NCBI RefSeq assembly: GCF_020921035.1
Contig: NC_063156.1
Span: 29,932,283 to 29,996,282 of the forward strand
DNA: 64,000 nucleotides
From: Rhodamnia argentea
Taxonomy: Eukaryota > Streptophyta > Magnoliopsida > Myrtales > Myrtaceae
Direction of reading: 5' to 3'
Shown: piece by piece, positions 59,551 through 64,000 of the stretch
How positions within the stretch are numbered: the first letter of the stretch is position 1
Layout of the letters: every line of letters starts with the position of its first letter
Translations under genes and position numbers: made by a program
Notes under the pieces: generated by a model
Database searches by the model: none
The model's input: the letters and a program-made list of their open reading frames with translations, nothing else
What the model was told of the DNA's origin: nothing

Positions 59551-59886
59551 GATTAAAAGTGTTCTTGTAACATTTAAGATATGCATATGTCTATGTTCTA
59601 CTCTTAAACACCAAATTACATGAAAATAAAGAAATTCTAACACTTATATCCAAAAATTTTTGCTCTACTTAGAAGTTTAATAGGGCAAAACATTGAAAGA
59701 GAATCTCTTTTGACGAAAGAAATCTTTTAGGGCAGTTTTCATCTATTTGCTGGTCTTTCTAATTAGGGACTCAATCCAAATCGATCGATCGATCGAAACC
59801 AACATGATGCGAGGCCCATGAGACTAAATTTGAATTTACGAAAGAACCTCATCGTTCGCATGGTAACCACTCATCTTGTGGAGATA
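59551..59886. other. Short spacer between retroelement fragments
   Basis: A GATCGATCGATCGA-type palindromic run lies near 59782. No coding frame was recognised. Confidence 0.4.
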
Positions 59887-60186
59887 CTATGAGATGTGGG
59901 CCAAAGGACACCCAGTACCATCATACTTCGGATGGAACGTCATCTTCGGATTTGGCCCTTGAAGTAGAACATTTTTGCTCTGAGTGATCGGAATCACCAG
60001 CTCCCTTAACGCTGATATTTTGCTCAATAAATCATGGCAATGCTCTTCCCAATTTGCCATTCGGTGATTCCGTGCCTCAATTGCCTTTCGCATCTCTAAT
60101 GCTTGCATATTTTCTTCCATTTTCGAACTAATGAACTCGGCTATCGGTTGAGATAGTTCTGAAATCATGCTAACCGGATGGTGCAT
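59887..60186 (-). mobile_element. Second gypsy gag N-terminal-like fragment
   Basis: A minus-strand 99-aa frame ends FHPKYDGTGCPLAHIS. It resembles the KYDG.GDP..H motif that opens the gag domain of gypsy elements, preceded by a predicted helical region (SSKMEENMQALEMRKAIEAR). It lies downstream of another gag on the same strand, so it may be a tandem or unrelated neighbouring element. It is partial. Confidence 0.6.
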
Positions 60187-60339
60187 GTGTGTCTCTATAT
60201 TGGAGAGTTGTATACGAGTCTTTCAATTTTCTTGCTCACTTAGGGAATTAACCCGATTAGCTTGGTTAAACATGACATTTTCTCTTCTCTTGAAACATCT
60301 TTCGTTTCAGAATAGGAAGTAGCTATAGTCAAGATCTTT

Positions 60340-61740
60340 TGCAGCCTAGCCATGTCCACCACAAATTCCAACTTAGCTTTATGTTTCGGTAGGGGATTCT
60401 ATTGCATAATTGGTTCCGATTTATTGAATTCCAGGATCTCACCATTTATTAGTGCTTGGACCTTACACTTGAGAAAGAGGTAATTATCCACATTATGCCC
60501 CTTTTCGCCCATATAAATCACACATGATGGGTCTCGTTCAAACCGGCAAACTTAGGTGGATTCGCTCTAGATGGCTCTTTACCCACCAAACGCCGTTCTA
60601 GAAGCATAGGTAACAGTTTGGATAATGGCCGGGCGGTGGTGTAAAAATCGGTGGCACCTTCTTTTTCGGCTCAGAAACCTTTGATGCGGACCATTGACGT
60701 ATTCCCTTGCGTCGTGATGAAATTATGAAACTTCTTCAGCCTAGGGGAATAGGGTAAGAATGCTACATCACTAGATTTTTCCCTATCCCTCATAGAGGTG
60801 TATTGGCATTTAAATATCGTTTCAAGTATCTTCTTTTCCCGAATGGTCCATTCATGGTGTTCCATAACTTTGATCAAATGCGTGAACATCCGACATCGGG
60901 AAATGTTCAGCTTTTCAAAAAATTCATATGGTAGCGCTTTCGGAAAGATATCAACGAACTCTTCTTCGGGAATAGATGGTTTAACTTGTACATCCAGAGC
61001 TCTCCAACTTTGGGTGTAGGTACGAATGGCCTCATTTTTACCCATAGTGGTTCTCAATAAATCCTCTCTCGTAAGAGCGGTCAAAGTCTTAAACTTGTAC
61101 TGTCGGAGGAATTCATTTGCCAACTTCTCTTAGTTATCAAAGCTTTGAGAATCCAACTCAATGAACCATGAAAGAGCGGCGCCCGCCATGCTCTCTTAGA
61201 AGGTGTTGATCAATAAGGGGATATTGTTTGAGTATTTTGGCATGTGACGCAAGTAGTACTTGAGATGCGCTTTGGGACATCCAGTCTCGTTATACTTCCT
61301 TACAAAATCTGGCTCTTTGTAGTTAGCCAGGACTTCTATCTTAGCGAATGGGGTTATTTTATCAAATCTAGAAAGCTCATAACCTTGGCTACTCAGACAT
61401 TCTTCTATCTTCGTTAGCCTTTTAACGTCCTCCTCAGCCTTAGAAACTTGCTTTTCATTCTATTCCAGATCAATTATCATTGGAGGGGCCTTAGGTGGTA
61501 TCTTAGTATTCCGAATAGGATATGTAGGAAGAGTCCGATTTGTGTCAGAATCATTAGAAGAGCTAGGGTTTGCATTAGAATCGGGTCCAACCGGATATTT
61601 CCCTTGGCTCGCGATCAACATATCTTCATTTTCTCCACCATGGTAGCTATCGTATTCATTTGTGTTTCTAGATTTACCACACTAGGAACTAGCTCTTCTT
61701 GCTCCAATTTTTTTTTTTTGGTGGGAACGAACATCTTCAT
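60340..61740 (-). mobile_element. Ty3/gypsy gag polyprotein, decayed
   Basis: Reading leftward from about 61740: a lysine/glutamate-rich start (MKMFVPTKKKKLEQEELV); a frameshift; QGKYPVGPDSN; IPPKAPPMIIDLE then a stop; the gag opening VRKYNETGCPKAHLKYYLRH; GAALSWFIELDSQSFDN; then LANEFLRQYKFKTLTALTR to the SFPEEEF-like region. A zinc-knuckle-like CVIYMGEKGHNVDNYLFLKC stretch lies at about 60440-60540. This is the gag core plus nucleocapsid order. At least three stops and one shift interrupt it. The protease, RT and integrase expected further left are absent. Confidence 0.85.
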
Positions 61741-62959
61741 TTCATATGAAAAGAGGAATACATAACTTCAAGATATATATGCGAATTCGATAAATAAAGT
61801 AAAATAAGAACATCCGAAAAGTGAATCAACTTGACACCGCTTGCAAGGACTAACCTATTACCCAAAGACGGGTCTATCGTAGCATCAAAGCTCATACGAT
61901 GGCCAATCACCAAATCTCGCATTATCATTAGTGATGGGAACACGATGAGGAATTCTCTTTTAGTAACTACGATTTTGTCAAAAGGCGGTGCGCGCCTAAA
62001 TACGGCGTCCCCAGCACTATCATCGTATGGAGACCATAACAACACCCAAAGGTTGAAGGAACACAAAAAATATCTTGTATATCCCGGATCTATCTCTAGA
62101 TCGGGATAGAAGAGCACCCAAATCTAGATATAGCTCTAGATTGGGAGAGAAAGGCTATACAATAGATAGCAGTGGATCACAAAATCACTTTCAGACAAGC
62201 CGATTGCTGAAAACAACAACAAACCAATCTCGAAGACTTGTGGAGCGCTCGACTATCCGGAGCAAGCACCCGGAGCTGGAGTGAGCGAGTAGATTCTTTC
62301 GAAACACTCATACTTCGATCTTCAGAACTTGCTTTTGTGAAAAACATCGATCGCGTTCACAAATTCGACGGAGAAACTAAAAAGATAGAGAAATAGGAAA
62401 CGAAAAAATAAAGAAAATGGGAGATGGAGGGGGAGGGAACACGAACTGGGGGTGGGGGTGAGGGGCATAAAGAGAGCGAGAAAGCCCACTCTCCCTCCCT
62501 TAAGGAGATCTACTCGGTAGTAGAGGATTGGCGGTGGTAGAGGTAAGAGAAACCCCAAGGAGAGAAAGGGTTGGAATAATAAAAATGTGAAAGTTCTTGC
62601 TCCACTCTTAATAACCTCACTTTACTACGAGTGCTCATGGTTAGTAATCAACTATTTTTCAAGAGACAAGTTGGAATTGAAAGAATAGGTATTGAGGACT
62701 TGGAACTTTAAAATCTTCTCAATGTCATGTTTACTCGAGATTAATGAGGGAAAAGGCCCATTTGTGAGACTTAGCCTCACGAAACGATCTTTTCTTTATT
62801 TGTCATGAATAATCATGCTATCAAGAGAATGTTAATTAGCGATAATTGCTTTTTGATAGATTCTAATGAATGTATCAAATATGCATAAGCGAAATTAAAA
62901 TGAGTTCGTCACAACCAAAAATCCTCAAAAGTGCTTAAAATGATCTAAAAATGCAACAT
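61741..62959. other. Spacer between gag and the DUF7745-like domain
   Basis: No clear domain was recognised. The stretch has a minus-strand open frame at 61737-62117 of unknown nature, a palindromic TCTAGATCGGGATAGA / TCTAGATTGGGAGAG region at 62090-62150, and a purine-rich GAGGGGGAGGG tract at 62425-62470. It could be 5' leader or intron of the retroelement on the minus strand. Confidence 0.35.
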
Positions 62960-64000
62960 TCACATATCCTTAAAGGCCTCCGATCCATCCGAGTCCCACA
63001 TGTAAGGATCTTCGTCCTCCTCTAGAGATAATAGCCCCATGTCTTCGAGTATGTATGGCTCCACTACGGGCTTATGAGAGATAATGTAGTCAGGTACGTA
63101 TGGCTCCACCTCGGGCTCACGGGGAAACATGTACTCAAGAACATACGGCTCGACTAGAGATTATCGATATTCATTGAACATCTTGATGTATTCCAAAGAA
63201 GCTCGGTGCGTATTCATCTCTTCATCAAGATGGTTCGACCATTCTACCTCTTATAATGGGGAATTCTTCAAAGCGTGAATAATGAGGTCGATCTTGGCTT
63301 GATAAAGTGCCTTGGTCTCCTTGGTGAGCTCATTACATGGTAGATCAAAAGCAAAAATCCTAAGAGACACCTCCGGTGGGAATTTTTGCAACATCCCAAA
63401 TTGCCTCACGACTCTAATTGGATAATAGGCAACTCCACCTATGCAACCCAATAGTGGAGTAGGAGTTCCATCTATCTCGGCGATATGGGCCTCCAATAAC
63501 CTTGGCCAAGTCAATTGGCATTGGAGTTGCTTTGGTTCTAAATCTTCGAGAAAATTAGACCACTTCCGAAAGGAGTATTTTGGGACAAGAGATTGACATT
63601 TTAGGAAGGACTTAAGTGGATGAATGTGTTGACTAATTTCATAACATCTAACATGAAGTTTGAAGGTTTTAACATGTGAAACAAATCACATGTGAAGAAG
63701 ACAATTCGATGCTTGAAAGGTGCCCTTTTTGGCGAATTGAAAACGATTTAAAGAAAGGAAGGTCTCGGGTAAGATCATGTAGGAATAATTTCAACGATAG
63801 CAAGCTTGTTGAGTGATATGGACCATGGAAGGATCAAATGTAGTCATAGAGATAGGGAAAAGAACAAAGGCAAAGAAGGCCAAGATGAATAGCATACCGG
63901 TCCTATGACCCATGTCGATCGGAAGAGACGAGTAATTATTATATAGAAATGAAAGGATAAACTTGTTGAAATTGGACTTGTAGACTTCTTCTATCTTGAA
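62960..64000 (-). pseudogene. DUF7745-type retroelement-associated domain with acidic repeat tail, broken
   Basis: The minus-strand frame enters from the window edge: GHRTGMLFILAFFAFVLFP, then ILPETFLSLNRFQFAKKGTF, HPLKSFLKCQSL, KWSNFLEDLEPKQLQCQLTW, TPLLGCIGGVAYYPIRVVRQ and FGMLQKFPP. The order of hydrophobic, FRSLN-like and YYP..V.RQFG motifs fits the plant DUF7745 family, often found next to gypsy gag. The C-terminus has three degenerate repeats starting VEPY(V/I) and ends in the acidic DEDPYMWDSDGSEAF before a stop at 62960. In-frame stops occur at about 63820, 63690, 63250 and 63160, so it is a pseudogene. Function in the family is unknown. Confidence 0.6.

Noticed and set aside
61737..62117. 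Minus-strand 126-codon frame between gag and DUF7745-like domain
   Set aside because: No domain could be recognised; kept as unknown spacer rather than called as a gene.
59887..64000. A complete autonomous retrotransposon
   Set aside because: No protease, RT, RNase H, integrase or LTR pair was seen, and gag is interrupted by stops.

Overview
The window reads as nuclear DNA of a dicot flowering plant. Genes are split into many short exons with GT-AG introns, intergenic DNA is AT-rich, and decayed Ty3/gypsy, Ty1/copia, LINE and MITE sequences fill the gaps. Protein flavour (an F-box relic and a DUF7745-type retroelement domain) would suit a woody rosid such as Myrtaceae, but that is an inference and no species is claimed.

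Five protein genes could be rebuilt exon by exon with consistent reading phase. They are: a short-chain dehydrogenase/reductase (minus, 597-2585, 4 exons, about 314 aa); the exocyst subunit SEC8 (minus, 5936-25709, 26 exons, about 1084 aa); a SURNod19-domain secreted/membrane protein (plus, 28465-31696, 4 exons, about 464 aa); the Tudor staphylococcal nuclease TSN (minus, 34994-44526, 16 exons, about 990 aa, plus a probable 5'UTR intron); and an amidase-signature hydrolase (minus, 51949-57102, 12 exons, about 636 aa). These look like ordinary single-copy housekeeping or metabolic genes. Nothing suggests that they form a cluster or a common pathway.

Between and after them lies accessory DNA. 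At 2.6-5.9 kb there is AT-rich spacer with a GC-rich island and short tandem and dispersed repeats. A hAT-like MITE sits between the divergent SEC8 and SURNod19 genes. At 32.9-34.0 kb an F-box pseudogene abuts an internally deleted copy of the neighbouring SURNod19 gene. From 45.9 to 51.1 kb there is a decayed gypsy element with an inverted duplication of its reverse transcriptase. From 57.5 to 59.5 kb two palindromic Mutator-like MITEs, both with clean target-site duplications, flank an organelle-like insertion with a tRNA-Asp relic; the second MITE is nested in a copia integrase fragment. From 59.8 kb to the end is a minus-strand gypsy gag region, preceded by a broken DUF7745-type domain with an acidic repeat tail. 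Two LINE relics lie in SEC8 introns.

No CRISPR array, operon or prokaryote-like system is present. The most informative material is the transposon architecture around 46-47 kb and 57-64 kb. I did not find a convincing wholly new biological system.
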